The translations under genes and the position numbers were made by a program. The notes under the pieces are model-generated. The model worked only from the letters and a program-made list of their open reading frames with translations, searched no databases and was not told the DNA's origin. A stretch of DNA of 64,000 nt from NCBI GenBank assembly GCA_020635285.1, contig JACKAB010000007.1, forward strand, positions 310,001-374,000, written 5' to 3'. This DNA comes from Ignavibacteriales bacterium (lineage in GTDB: Bacteria > Bacteroidota > Ignavibacteria > Ignavibacteriales > Melioribacteraceae). Below, piece after piece: positions 39,642-49,554 of this stretch; position 1 is the stretch's first letter; every line of letters starts with the position of its first letter.

Positions 39642-40607
39642 ATGAAACATTTATCTATTCTTGTCCCTAATGGCGATAACAACCTAAGCAGCATTGTAGG
39701 TTCTTATAAAATTTTCACCAGAGCCAATACTGTTTGGAGAGAAACACAATACAGATCTCTTTTAAAATAGAGTTGGTTGGTACTTCCGGTGATGTTTCAT
39801 TTCACCAAGGATTGTTTTCAGCTAAACCTCATACTAACATATTAAATGTGGTGAATACCGACTTAATAATTATTCCATCGCTAAACCACAACTATAAAAT
39901 GGCAGTAGATGAAAATAAACTATTGATCAAATGGTTGATAGAACAGTATAAAGTGGGGACTTCCATTGCGAGTATTTGTACCGGGGCATTCTTATTAGCC
40001 TCAACAGGGTTATTGGATAACAAAAGTTGCTCTACGCATTGGTCCGCGGCCGATGAATTTAGACAGATGTTCCCCAAAGTGCGTTTGAAATCTGATAAAT
40101 TGATTACTGATGAAGGTGGAATTTACACAAATGGAGGTGCTTACTCATTTCTTAATTTGATAGTTTATTTGGTTGAAAAATTCTATGATAGACAAACTGC
40201 TGTTTATTGTACAAAAGTATTTCAAATTGATATAGACAGAAATTTACAATCTGAATTTTCAATTTTTAATGGTCATAAAAAGCACCAAGATGAGATCGCT
40301 TTAAAAGCCCAGTTACACCTTGAGGAAAATTATAAAGACAAAGTATCTATTGAACGGCTTGCTTCAAAATTAAATGTTGGTAGAAGAAATTTTGATAGAA
40401 GGTTTATTAAAGCAACCGGCTTCACACCACTCAATTATTTGCAAAAGAGTAAAAATTGAAATGGCAAAAAAGAATTTCGAAAATACAAGAAAGACTGTAA
40501 ATGAGGTAATGTATGATGTTGGCTACAATGACACCAAAGCTTTCAGAGAAATTTTTAGTCGAATTACGGGAATGTCTCCGAGTGAATATAGAAATAGGTT
40601 TAACTAA
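39642..40607 (+). CDS. GlxA-type transcriptional regulator, copy 2 (two frame breaks)
   Basis: Starts at the ATG at 39642: MKHLSILVPNGDNNLSSIVG. One T is missing near 39758-39765 (restoring SLFKIELVGTSGDV), and one A is extra near 40443 (restoring YLQRVKIEMAKKNF). The DJ-1/PfpI part has ASICTGAFLLASTGLL; the AraC HTH has RLASKLNVGRRNFDRRFIKA and NEVMYDVGYNDTKAFREIF and ends SPSEYRNRFN like copy 1. Confidence 0.87.
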
Positions 40608-40638
40608 TTACTCTTACTTTGCTATTCCCAAAAGTGTG

Positions 40639-41144
40639 TCATAATCTTAGAAATTGAATAAGATTACGAGAAAGAATTAAGATTAAGAAATTAGTAAGAA
40701 TAGAATTTTCAATTTTATACAATCCAAGCCTTGGCAGATTTTTAACGTTGTGGTAGTTAAGAGTAAGCGAAATACAAATTTTCAATTCGTCTTCGGGAAT
40801 TTCTTCATCTAAATCAAAAAGAATAGCGCGTGTATTTTCATACTTAAATAAATCGCCAAATACTTCTTTAAAAGTTGGAACTAACTTGCTTGTGCATTTA
40901 AAATACATGGCATATTGATTTGGAGTTTTTTCTTTCCAATCAATTCTTAATGTGCTGCCATTTTTGTTAAATAACTTGGTTCACCCCATTTTAATGTTTC
41001 TTCAATTTCTGCAATTGATTCATCATCTTTAGCGGTTTCAATAATTAGTTTTCGGAGAAGATTAATTTTTGGCTTAATGTTTTTAGGATATTTTTCGAAC
41101 TTCTCTTTAACGGTTGAATCAGTGATGATTTTTAATTTATTCAT
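40639..41144 (-). CDS. DUF1801 family protein (frame broken)
   Basis: The first segment from the ATG at 41144 (MNKLKIITDSTVKEKFEKYP, IEETLKWGEPSYLTK) joins a second frame (AMYFKCTSKLVPTFKEVFGD, NYHNVKNLPRLGL) by a one-base shift in an A run near 40960. A DUF1801 protein of about 145 residues is expected, so the coding end may be nearer 40690. Confidence 0.72.
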
Positions 41145-41151
41145 AACATTT

Positions 41152-41893
41152 TTATTTCAAATTTCTTTTTTTTATTGAGGCTAAAAGTGAAGTAATTTCT
41201 TTCTCAATTCGTTTTCCTCTAGTCTGAACTGCCGAATTCTCAAAAGCAATGGCTGAAAGCAATTTAATAAAAGTGGTATCATTTTTTTAATTTTTGGAAG
41301 TCTTCATGAGATATTTCAAAATCCCCATAGTAAAAGGCATCAAGATCAAAATGCATTGAGAAATATTTCAACAATATTGGCTCACTATGAAGAGCATGGA
41401 ATCGCAATCGTTCCTCCTCATATCTTTTATAATAGGGATATGATCTTTCATAAAGAAGTGAGATTGCATTCCTTAAACTGTCATTGGAGATAACTTCCAC
41501 TCCTTTAGACTGCAACAATCCATAACCGCTTTTGTTTGGGTCAAAATGGGGTGTCACTCTCAAGATTGAAAAAGTCTTGAACAGAGAATCTGCAGGGTTA
41601 TCATACTTTTCCAAATAGTATTTAATGTTTTTGCAAGCTGCATTTATATCATTCATATACTCTACATCGCTATTAATTTCCTTTAAGTCCAATGTTAGGT
41701 TACTGTGAAGTTCTTTAAGAATTTTAATCTCTAACTCATTTGTTTTTCTTTGTTCATTCCAATTATTTATTTGAAGCGCAATCAAAATTCCAACTACAAC
41801 AAGTACAATTTCACCAATTGCATAACGGAGATAACTTGCTACCTTATTTTCTGCAGCTAATTTTTTGCGGATATTTCTAAAAAATTTTATCAT
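41152..41893 (-). CDS. DUF6090 family membrane protein (frame broken near the end)
   Basis: Best start is the ATG at 41893: MIKFFRNIRKKLAAENKVAS followed by one membrane helix AIGEIVLVVVGILIALQINN, the DUF6090 hallmark. The remainder is helical and soluble. The frame stops at 41279, but one more A in the run at 41281-41287 continues through NDTTFIKLLSAIAFENSAVQ to 41152. The function is unknown. It overlaps the upstream mini-gene by 4 bases. Confidence 0.75.
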
Positions 41894-42046
41894 TCGCTTT
41901 TCTTTTTGGCCATTCTGCTTCCAATCCCAGCTCCCAATGCTACCCCAATTGCAATCCAAAGTCCTAAATTGTCCGTAGCAATTCCTATTGCAGTTCAATT
42001 GCAATACCTATTGCCATTCCCGTTCTTTTTCTTTTTGATTTTTCAT
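41890..42046 (-). CDS. Glycine-rich mini membrane protein (frame broken)
   Basis: About 51 residues: MKNQKEKER, then (after a one-base shift) MAIGIAIG, AIGIATDNLGLWIAIGVALG and AGIGSRMAKKKSE. Glycine-zipper mini-proteins with this TDNLxLWI pattern often sit next to such membrane proteins. Its TGA overlaps the ATG of the DUF6090 gene. Confidence 0.55.
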
Positions 42047-42077
42047 ACTATTTTAATACCCTTAATTAAAAATTCTA

Positions 42078-42607
42078 TTAACGAGGAATAACTCCAAGTT
42101 GCTGCATAAATTCTAAATTATTCATAAAATCTTGTTCTTGAGCAATTTTTCCATCTTTCATTAAAACAAGAGTTACTCCTGCTACATTAACTTCTTTTTA
42201 TTAGTTGCTGGAATTCCGAAAAAATCTCCTGTATGTGTACCTTTAAAAATCCAATGTTTTACAATTTTATCTCCTTGTCCAAATGCATCTACTACTGTAA
42301 AAGTTATATTTGAAAACCCAGTCAGAAAATTTTTATAGTAATCTTTAAAGCCTTCAATACCAACAATATTTGGACTTGCAACCAGCGTAATATTTTTATC
42401 AAAATTGGTTTCGTTTATTAGATCAATTTCTCCCTTGTTAATTATATCATCCCAAAGAGGAACATACATTTTTAGATTATCAGCCAATTGTTTATTCTCT
42501 TTTTGTAACTGCAATAATTCTGGAGAAGGTTTATTACTGCAACTTATAATTGAGATTGATAATATTAGTGCAAATACGTAAATCATGATATTTCTGTTTT
42601 TTTTCAT
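42078..42607 (-). CDS. SnoaL-like ester-cyclase-type lipoprotein (frame broken)
   Basis: A signal with lipobox (SISIISCSN) and a coiled linker (LLQLQKENKQLADNLKMY) are followed by an NTF2-like domain: NITLVASPNIVGIEGFKDYY, KIVKHWIFKGTHTGDFFGIP. One base removed near 42196 restores NVAGVTLVLMKDGKIAQEQD and a proper end at 42078. It is probably anchored in a membrane and faces the periplasm. Confidence 0.75.
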
Positions 42608-42678
42608 TTTGTGTCCTTATTTATAATATTAATTCTGGCGCTATAATTATACAAGCCTAACTTAGGCTACTTTAACAT

Positions 42679-42912
42679 TTATATAAAATATTGTGCATTT
42701 TCATCGTAAACAATTGCTGTAGCTGCGGCATCTTTTGCAGCAAGCGCTTTTGCGAAATCTCTATCCATTTGTCCAAGTTCTTCCACAGTAGCTGAAACGG
42801 AATATTTTGTTTTTTCTGAATCTCTATTTTTATCTATACAGCTATTTAATGAAGTAAGTAATAATATGGTCACCGAAGCAAGTGCAAATAAAAATTGTTT
42901 GAATATTCTCAT
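42679..42912 (-). pseudogene. Truncated SnoaL/DUF4440-like lipoprotein
   Basis: From the ATG at 42912: MRIFKQFLFALASVTILLLT, lipobox SLNSC, then ELGQMDRDFAKALAAKDAAA, the first helices of a SnoaL/DUF4440 domain. It stops after AIVYDENAQYFI, so about two thirds of the domain is missing, and I find no continuation downstream. It is probably a remnant. Confidence 0.55.
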
Positions 42913-43183
42913 TGTATTTCCAGCATTAAAGGTTTTCATTCTGCTCTCAAGAAGGTTAATTAATATGGCATGGAACATTTGTCTTAAAATATTGGGCTTA
43001 TTTAACAATATCATTTTAATAAGACTAATAGTCCACGTTATTAATTTACATATTATATATTAATATCAAAAGAAAAAACATGCTTTGTCTTTCTTTTAAT
43101 TAACGCGATAATTTTGATAAACTGCTTAATGATTGAAATGGATTTAATAAGACCAGTTTGTTTTTAACTTTTGAAAATATATT

Positions 43184-43389
43184 TTATTTGCTGTTTTGCT
43201 CTTTAAGTTTTTTTATTCGCGCTTCCATTGAATTGAAAGTGGAACGAATAACAAAAGTAAAAATGCCTAATATAATTAGAATTGCTGAAATTGGAATCCA
43301 AAATTAGAATTAGTCCATGTGCCAAAGGATACGATTACTGCCATAATAATGAATCCAATAGACGATGGGAAAAATAGTTTAGCTATCAT
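43184..43389 (-). CDS. Small two-helix membrane protein (frame broken)
   Basis: Starts at the ATG at 43389 with ggag 9 bases upstream: MIAKLFFPSSIGFIIMAVIV. One extra T at 43303-43308 (complement) gives WIPISAILIILGIFTFVI and a charged tail ARIKKLKEQNSK, about 69 residues in all. The function is unknown. Confidence 0.5.
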
Positions 43390-43453
43390 GTTTATATCTC
43401 CTTTTAAAATAGAATAAATTATTTTGCTATTGATCAATAACTCCATTTTAAGA

Positions 43454-44210
43454 CTAAAACAGTATAGAAAAATAAAAACTGCACATATACACCAATTGAA
43501 ATAAAAAAAAGCCGACCAACATAAATGGATATGCTATTATATTTGATAATGTTGTGTTTTTATAAAATGTTTTTAATGAAACATATAGGTAAATAGACAA
43601 TCCAATCAAGAACGCAATTGGAATAACTGCAGCCACTACGCCTTGTGAACCAGATAAAAAACTTAAACCAAATGTTAAAAGCCTATATAAAATTGTAGCT
43701 AAAGTTAAACTGATTAAGAAGAAGGATAAATAATCGAGAGCAAAATATAGATGTTCTAAATAATATCTTTTTTAGTGAGAAATATAATTTTAAGCAGTAA
43801 GGCAAAAAAGGAACTATTAAAAATATTAAAGCCGGCTGGTTATACTTTATATGTGCATTAAAGCGCTCTGTATAAATTTCTTGAGTAACATTGCTTGCTT
43901 GAATTTCTTCATTGACTATATTCTGATAAATCTGATTTCTACCACTCAAACTCTCTAAGTTAAAATTAAAAATTTGAAATTGTGAAGTAGTTAAAATTGG
44001 AATTACCAAAAAGAATACGAAATTTATAATAAAATAAAGTTTTATTGGCGGGATGTATTTTTCTTCCGAAGAATTAAAATGTAAATAAGTCAGATAGCCG
44101 GGTTTACTTATAAGAATTTTTAAAGTATTAATTATCCGGTTATCAATGCTGACAACTTCGGTAAAAAAGTTTTTTAAAAATAACTTAAATGATAGATTCT
44201 TATTTCCCAT
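43454..44210 (-). CDS. DUF3667 family membrane protein (frame broken)
   Basis: The first segment (MGNKNLSFKLFLKNFFTEVV, RIINTLKILISKPGYLTYLH, YIPPIKLYFIINFVFFLVI) is the DUF3667 pattern. After a shift in an A/T run near 43770-43800 the frame continues through further membrane helices to VAAVIPIAFLIGLSIYLYVS and the stop at 43454. It has about five membrane helices. The function is unknown. Confidence 0.7.
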
Positions 44211-44435
44211 TACTAAATATACTAGTAAATAGAGTTATAATTAAAATACTTGATAAAAACCGGATTGACGATAAGCCCGCCGCACTAAATTAAAAGCTTA
44301 CTTTATACGTGAGTGAAGTGACTAACTTTTAATGATTGTGCAAAGTTATAAATAATATATTAAAACTCTTTATTTGCTTATAAATTATAGAAGCGGAGAA
44401 TAGGCTCACCATCAGTTGGTTTAAACAGTCCAAGG

Positions 44436-44666
44436 ATGGTTATAATTGAACATGATGGTTCAGAGAGACCTTTATTGGATTTGATTAGTGAATCTGAGAT
44501 AATAATTAGTGGAACCTATCAGGATACAGATGATCCAATTAATTATGTAAATGAGGATGAAAAATCATGCCTCAGGCCGGGCGCACTAATTATAGATGAA
44601 GGAGTAATTGTGAAAGATAATATTCTAGATTTCAAAACCGCGAAGTTATTTATTACCACAAGGTGA
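44436..44666 (+). pseudogene. Remnant of an N5-(carboxyethyl)ornithine synthase/alanine dehydrogenase-like gene
   Basis: 76 residues only. GSERPLLDLISESEIIISGT, YQDTDDPINYVNEDEKSCLR and PGALIIDEG match a short internal part of this dehydrogenase family (recalled). The expected SCDEGMGF after LIID is partly missing, and nothing before or after continues the fold. It is the only plus-strand coding remnant between the regulators and pruA. Confidence 0.45.
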
Positions 44667-44690
44667 AGTAGTCATTTAATGATTTGTAAA

Positions 44691-44718
44691 ACAATGCTTG
44701 TTGTTAAACAAGCATTGT
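44691..44718 (-). terminator. Hairpin downstream of the SWIB gene
   Basis: A 12-base perfect stem (ACAATGCTTGTT / AACAAGCATTGT) with loop of 4, followed on the minus strand by TTTT-rich sequence. It lies 27 bases after the SWIB stop and just beyond the dehydrogenase remnant, and could end transcription from either side. Confidence 0.6.
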
Positions 44719-44744
44719 AAACAAAAGTTCATTACACATAAATC

Positions 44745-45071
44745 TTATTCTATGTTTGCACCAACAACAGCAGCCATCTGCATCATATCTATAGTCTGAC
44801 CTTCTTTCATTTTTGTAAGATCAGTAAGCTTGCCTGATTTGCTTGTGGATTTTGTTTTTTTGAAAATAGGTAATAATTTAGCATCTGCCACAATAAACTT
44901 ACCTGCATTTTCTGGTTTGCCATTTGCAGTTTTAGTTTGAAGCTTATTGTCTTTAATATAAGCCCAAAGTTTTTGAGTGATCTCTGTTCTTGGAAGTTCT
45001 TTTGCTCCTAAAAACGCTGCAAGTTCACTTTGTAATTTTACCGGTTTCTTCAATCCTTTTGCTTCTGCCAT
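44745..45071 (-). CDS. SWIB/MDM2 domain protein
   Basis: 108 residues. LQSELAAFLGAKELPRTEIT, QKLWAYIKDNKLQ and FIVADAKLLPIF are the SWIB fold core (about 12-72), followed by a short tail. Bacterial stand-alone SWIB proteins may act in nucleoid organisation or gene expression; evidence is limited. A good ribosome site (aaggagtc) precedes the ATG. Confidence 0.88.
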   Translation of the reverse strand: MAEAKGLKKPVKLQSELAAFLGAKELPRTEITQKLWAYIKDNKLQTKTANGKPENAGKFIVADAKLLPIFKKTKSTSKSGKLTDLTKMKEGQTIDMMQMAAVVGANIE

Positions 45072-45286
45072 TTTTTGACTCCTTTGATTTGATTTATGGA
45101 TTCTTTATTTCATATTTTTTGTTCAAATATATTTTGAGCATATTTCCTTAAGCAATTAAATAACACTCATTCAATATATATTTAATATACAAAAATCAAT
45201 TTACATCTTTTGCTATTTGTAAACAAAGTTGTTTTAAGGAAAGAGTTGATAAATTATATCGAATAAAATGAGAATTATAATAACTG

Positions 45287-47587
45287 TTAAAACAAATCTA
45301 ACTGATTTGTTTTAACAATTGAATCAAATGATTTACCAAACAATGTTAAAACAGAATCTGCTATTGGCTTTAACTGTTTTTCAATATAGTGCTGGTAATC
45401 AAAATCTTTTGGATTTAATTCTGTTGGAATTGGTCCACGTTTAGTTATAAAATAATTTACTGTGCCTCTTTCTTGATTTATCATTCTTGCGGCTTTTACG
45501 TGCGGTGGCTGAGTTTTGGTGTATTGTTCAGAACTTTTTCGTAATCTCTTTTTGTAGACTAAATCAGATTTAAATTTTCCATCAAATAGATTTGATACAA
45601 AGCTTCTAATCCAATCTTCATAATCTTCTTCGTTAAAAATTTTGAGATATAACTCGTGCTGAAAATTCTTAGCTAATTTTGTCCAATCAGAACGGACGAA
45701 TTCCATTCCTACAAAGTCAATTTTATTATCCACTAATCCAACGTATCGCTTTTTTGCACCACCTTCCTTTCCGCGCATGGAAGTTAAAATAAATTTTGTA
45801 TAATATTTTTCAAACTCAATTTCCAAATTTGATTCTAACTCAAATTCATTTTCAATTCTTTCAATCCAATATTTATTTAAGTTTTCTGCAATTGTATTTC
45901 CAACTTTATCGGGATTATCAAATTTTGAAGTTACATGAACAAATAGGGAATCCGTATCGCCGTAAATTACTTTTACATCCTCTTTCTCTAAGAATAATTT
46001 GCTCTGCTGCAAAAGCCACTGTCCGGTTCCGGTAATTGCATCTGGTAAATTCGGATGATAAAATCTGCACCCATAAGAACCCATAACACCATAAAAACTA
46101 TTCATTAGAATTTTAATTGCTTGGGAAAGATATTTATCATTGTTCTTTTTCGCACTTTCACGGTGCTTCATTAATTCGTTAATAAAATTTGGCAAAATAT
46201 GATGTGTTCTAGAAAACTTAATATTTACGGGAGTATTTAGAGCTTTTTCATTTGATAAAAGTCTGGACAAAGGATCAATTTTAAATGTCTGAATAATTGA
46301 AGGGTATAAACTTTTGAAATCAAGAACAAAAACATTTTCATATAATCCTGGTTTGCGATCAAAAACATAACCGCCGGCGGAATGTTGAGTTGCATGAATA
46401 TCTTTTACATTCGGCGCTACAAATCCGGCTTTATGAAATTTGGGAAGATAGAAGTGATCAAACGCAGCCGTCATTTGACCAAGCTGATCAAGAAATAAAC
46501 CTGATAATTTACTTCTGGTAATAAGTTGATGAATAATTCCAATTTTAAAAAATATTTCAGAAACTAAAATACAGTCAGTTAAATTATATTCTGCCAATTT
46601 TAATTTATCATTTTCAAACAAAAAATTTATTTGATCAATTTTATCAGAATTACTTTCAATTGTTTTTCCTTTGCCTAACAATTCTTGAGCAACAGTTTCA
46701 AGCTTAAAATCCTCAAAAGAATAAAACGCCGAGCGCAAAGTCATTGGTCCATCTAAAACAATTCTTCCGCTAATTCTTGCAAAGTACCGCCCAGCATTAC
46801 GTTGAGTAATCTTTGAAATTGAATTATCTCTTCCGATTGTGAATTTTACATTATTTATGATTGCACGTTCTGCTAAAATTGTTAGATCAAATCCTAAAAC
46901 ATTCCAACCAATTATAACATCTGGATCAAAGAATTGGATATCCTTAACAAAATTTTCTAAAATGTTTTTTTCGGTTTTATGTTGGAAAATAAATTCACTT
47001 AATTGCTGCTCCTCATTTCCTAAAACTCTAACAATTTTATTCTCTTTTTCATTGCGTGTAAAATGAATTGCATAAGAGTAAATGCTGTTATCTTTTACAT
47101 TTGTCTCAATATCAATTGAAGCAATTTTTAAATTTGGGGAATATTCTATTGGTGATATTTTAGGATTTTTCAAAACTAGAGTCTTGTTTTGCTCTGTAAA
47201 CTCTCCGACAATTTTAATTTGAGCATTAATTACTTTTTCCATTAAAAATCTTTTTGTAGGAATTATATCACTTTCGTAAGTCTTTATATTTTGTGATTGA
47301 AGAAGTTCGTTGGCTTTCAATAAATCATTTTGAGTGTTAAAATAAATAGCATCAACAGGGGTAAGCGAAAAAGATTTTAAATTTACTTGTTTTCTAAGAT
47401 GAGAAAAGGGAAGGTTAATTTCTTTTACATTACGATCAATAAAAAAAACCGGTTTGTTTTTAAAAATTAATTTTAAAGTACCTTGATCTGAGGTTCCCCA
47501 AAATATTAGTGTATTTCTATTTTGATAATCATTCCATTCATCGGCAATTAAAAAGGCATTAAAACTAATTTTATTTTTATTGGTCAT
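45287..47587 (-). CDS. polB: DNA polymerase II (family B)
   Basis: 766 residues, intact, close to E. coli Pol II length. The 3'-5' exonuclease has SIDIET (Asp159, Glu161) and DVIIGWNVLGFDL; the polymerase has DFKSLYPSII (near 421-430) and YGDTDSLFV (near 541-549), both with catalytic Asp. Further on come KILMNSFYGVMGS and KKRYVGL. It performs repair synthesis and translesion restart in the SOS response by family knowledge; no LexA site was recognised upstream. Confidence 0.95.
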   Translation of the reverse strand: MTNKNKISFNAFLIADEWNDYQNRNTLIFWGTSDQGTLKLIFKNKPVFFIDRNVKEINLPFSHLRKQVNLKSFSLTPVDAIYFNTQNDLLKANELLQSQNIKTYESDIIPTKRFLMEKVINAQIKIVGEFTEQNKTLVLKNPKISPIEYSPNLKIASIDIETNVKDNSIYSYAIHFTRNEKENKIVRVLGNEEQQLSEFIFQHKTEKNILENFVKDIQFFDPDVIIGWNVLGFDLTILAERAIINNVKFTIGRDNSISKITQRNAGRYFARISGRIVLDGPMTLRSAFYSFEDFKLETVAQELLGKGKTIESNSDKIDQINFLFENDKLKLAEYNLTDCILVSEIFFKIGIIHQLITRSKLSGLFLDQLGQMTAAFDHFYLPKFHKAGFVAPNVKDIHATQHSAGGYVFDRKPGLYENVFVLDFKSLYPSIIQTFKIDPLSRLLSNEKALNTPVNIKFSRTHHILPNFINELMKHRESAKKNNDKYLSQAIKILMNSFYGVMGSYGCRFYHPNLPDAITGTGQWLLQQSKLFLEKEDVKVIYGDTDSLFVHVTSKFDNPDKVGNTIAENLNKYWIERIENEFELESNLEIEFEKYYTKFILTSMRGKEGGAKKRYVGLVDNKIDFVGMEFVRSDWTKLAKNFQHELYLKIFNEEDYEDWIRSFVSNLFDGKFKSDLVYKKRLRKSSEQYTKTQPPHVKAARMINQERGTVNYFITKRGPIPTELNPKDFDYQHYIEKQLKPIADSVLTLFGKSFDSIVKTNQLDLF

Positions 47588-47857
47588 TTACAAAATAAAG
47601 TAATTGTAAAAATTCGTATTGTAATACTAAACTTAAACATTTATGGTAAGAAAAAATTATTCTAAAAGAAGTAAAAAAGACAATTGAAGAACAATTTTTT
47701 GTGAGGGATCATAAATTATTTATTATGTACTTATGGCAATAAATATTCGGGATACAAAAAGTTCTTGTAATTCCATTTTACTTTCTGGTCTGCTATTATT
47801 TTCTTAGTTTTCAATTATAAGATTATTTTATTTATTGAAATATTTAAGGAGAAAGAA

Positions 47858-49495
47858 ATGGCTAACGCTCAATTTATGATGAACCTTCCGCCCAACGAAC
47901 CAATAAAAAGTTATGCTCCGGGATCACCTGAAAAAGCTTCTTTAAAGAAAAGAATTGCTGAATTAAAAAAACAAGTAATTGAAATTCCACTAATTATTGG
48001 CGGAAAAGCAGTAAAGACAGGAAACATGGCTGATTGTGTAATTCCTCACGATCATAAAACTGTAATAGGAAAGTATCATAAAGCAGGCACTAAAGAAGTT
48101 AATATGGCGATTGAAGCTGCATTAAAAGCAAGAGATGCTTGGGCTTCAATGGATTGGCATGATAGAGCTGCAATTTTCTTAAAAGCTGCTGACCTACTTG
48201 CTTCACCATATTGGCGAGATACAATTAATGCAGCAACAATGTTAGGGCAAAGTAAAAATGCTTTTCAAGCAGAAATTGATTCGGCTTGCGAGCTTATAGA
48301 TTTTTTTAAGTTTAACGCTTACTTTGCTCAGCAAATTTATGAACAACAACCACCTCATTCACCTGCTGGTATGTGGAATAAAATGGAATACAGAGCCTTG
48401 GAAGGTTTCGTGTTTGCAGTTGCTCCATTTAACTTTACATCAATTGCAGGAAACTTACCAACTTCACCGGCGTTAATGGGTAACGTAGTTTTAATGAAAC
48501 CCGCTTCTAGTGCAGTTTATTCCGGTTACTGGTTGATGAAATTATTCGAAGCCGCTGGAGTTCCGGACGGAGTTATTAATTTTGTTCCAGGTTCGGGCAG
48601 ACAAGTCGGCGATCCTGTAATGAGTTCACCATATTTAGCTGGAATTCATTTTACAGGAAGCACTCCGGTTTTCCAAAACATGTGGAAAACAGTTGGAGAT
48701 AATATTGCAAAGTATAAATCATACCCAAGAATAGTAGGCGAAACTGGCGGTAAGGATTTTATTTTTGTTCATAAGAGTGCAGATTACAAAGAAGTGGGAA
48801 CTGCAATGATTAGAGGAGCTTTTGAATATCAAGGTCAAAAATGTTCTGCTGCTTCTCGTGCTTATGTTCCTCAATCAATGTGGAATAGCTTAAAGAAGTT
48901 TTTAGTTTCTGAATTAAAAACGGTTAAAATGGGTTCGCCAGAAGATTTTACAAACTTTATGAATGCCGTAATTGATAAAGGAGCATTTGAAACAATTACC
49001 GGTTACATAAATTTTGCAAAGAGATCTAAAAATGCAGAAATAATTTCCGGGGGCAAGTATGATGATTCAGTTGGTTATTTTATTGAGCCGACCGTAATAG
49101 TAACTACAGATCCCAAATTTAAATCGATGGAAGAAGAAATATTTGGACCGGTACTTACAATTTATGTTTATCCTACGTCAAAGTACAAAGAGACTTTACA
49201 TTTATGTGATCAAACTTCTGCGTATGCATTGACTGGAGCAATTTTTGCAAAAGATAGAGAAGCAATTGCCTTAGCTAATGAAATTTTGATGAATGCTGCA
49301 GGTAACTTTTATATAAACGATAAACCAACAGGTGCTGTTGTTGGTCAACAACCATTTGGGGGTGCACGTGCAAGCGGCACAAATGATAAAGCAGGAAGTT
49401 ATTTAAACCTAATTCGTTGGACTTCACCGAGAACCATCAAAGAAACATTTGTTCCGCCAACAGATTATAAATATCCATTTATGGAAGAAGAATAA
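47858..49495 (+). CDS. pruA: L-glutamate gamma-semialdehyde (P5C) dehydrogenase
   Basis: 545 residues, intact. The aldehyde dehydrogenase fold shows AVAPFNFTSIAGNLPTSPAL, FVPGSGRQVGDP, HFTGSTPVF, VGETGGKDFIFVHKSAD (catalytic Glu) and YQGQKCSAASRAYVP (catalytic Cys329). The end has GQQPFGGARASGTNDKAG. It oxidises glutamate semialdehyde/P5C to glutamate with NAD+, the second step of proline breakdown. A strong aaggag site precedes the ATG, and a terminator follows. Confidence 0.95.
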   Translation: MANAQFMMNLPPNEPIKSYAPGSPEKASLKKRIAELKKQVIEIPLIIGGKAVKTGNMADCVIPHDHKTVIGKYHKAGTKEVNMAIEAALKARDAWASMDWHDRAAIFLKAADLLASPYWRDTINAATMLGQSKNAFQAEIDSACELIDFFKFNAYFAQQIYEQQPPHSPAGMWNKMEYRALEGFVFAVAPFNFTSIAGNLPTSPALMGNVVLMKPASSAVYSGYWLMKLFEAAGVPDGVINFVPGSGRQVGDPVMSSPYLAGIHFTGSTPVFQNMWKTVGDNIAKYKSYPRIVGETGGKDFIFVHKSADYKEVGTAMIRGAFEYQGQKCSAASRAYVPQSMWNSLKKFLVSELKTVKMGSPEDFTNFMNAVIDKGAFETITGYINFAKRSKNAEIISGGKYDDSVGYFIEPTVIVTTDPKFKSMEEEIFGPVLTIYVYPTSKYKETLHLCDQTSAYALTGAIFAKDREAIALANEILMNAAGNFYINDKPTGAVVGQQPFGGARASGTNDKAGSYLNLIRWTSPRTIKETFVPPTDYKYPFMEEE

Positions 49496-49508
49496 ATTAT
49501 TTGTTATA

Positions 49509-49535
49509 ATGCCCTCAAAAAGAGGGCATTTTTTT
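49509..49535 (+). terminator. Rho-independent terminator of pruA
   Basis: ATGCCCTC - AAAAA - GAGGGCAT stem-loop followed by seven T, starting 14 bases after the pruA stop. It is a textbook intrinsic terminator. Confidence 0.95.
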
Positions 49536-49554
49536 AACTAAGGTGAAGTTTGTA

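Noticed and set aside
42657..42669. Palindrome GCCTAACTTAGGC, resembling integron attC core sites, near cassette-like genes
   Set aside because: The two cores overlap instead of being tens of bases apart, no comparable sites stand between the other small genes, and no integrase is present.
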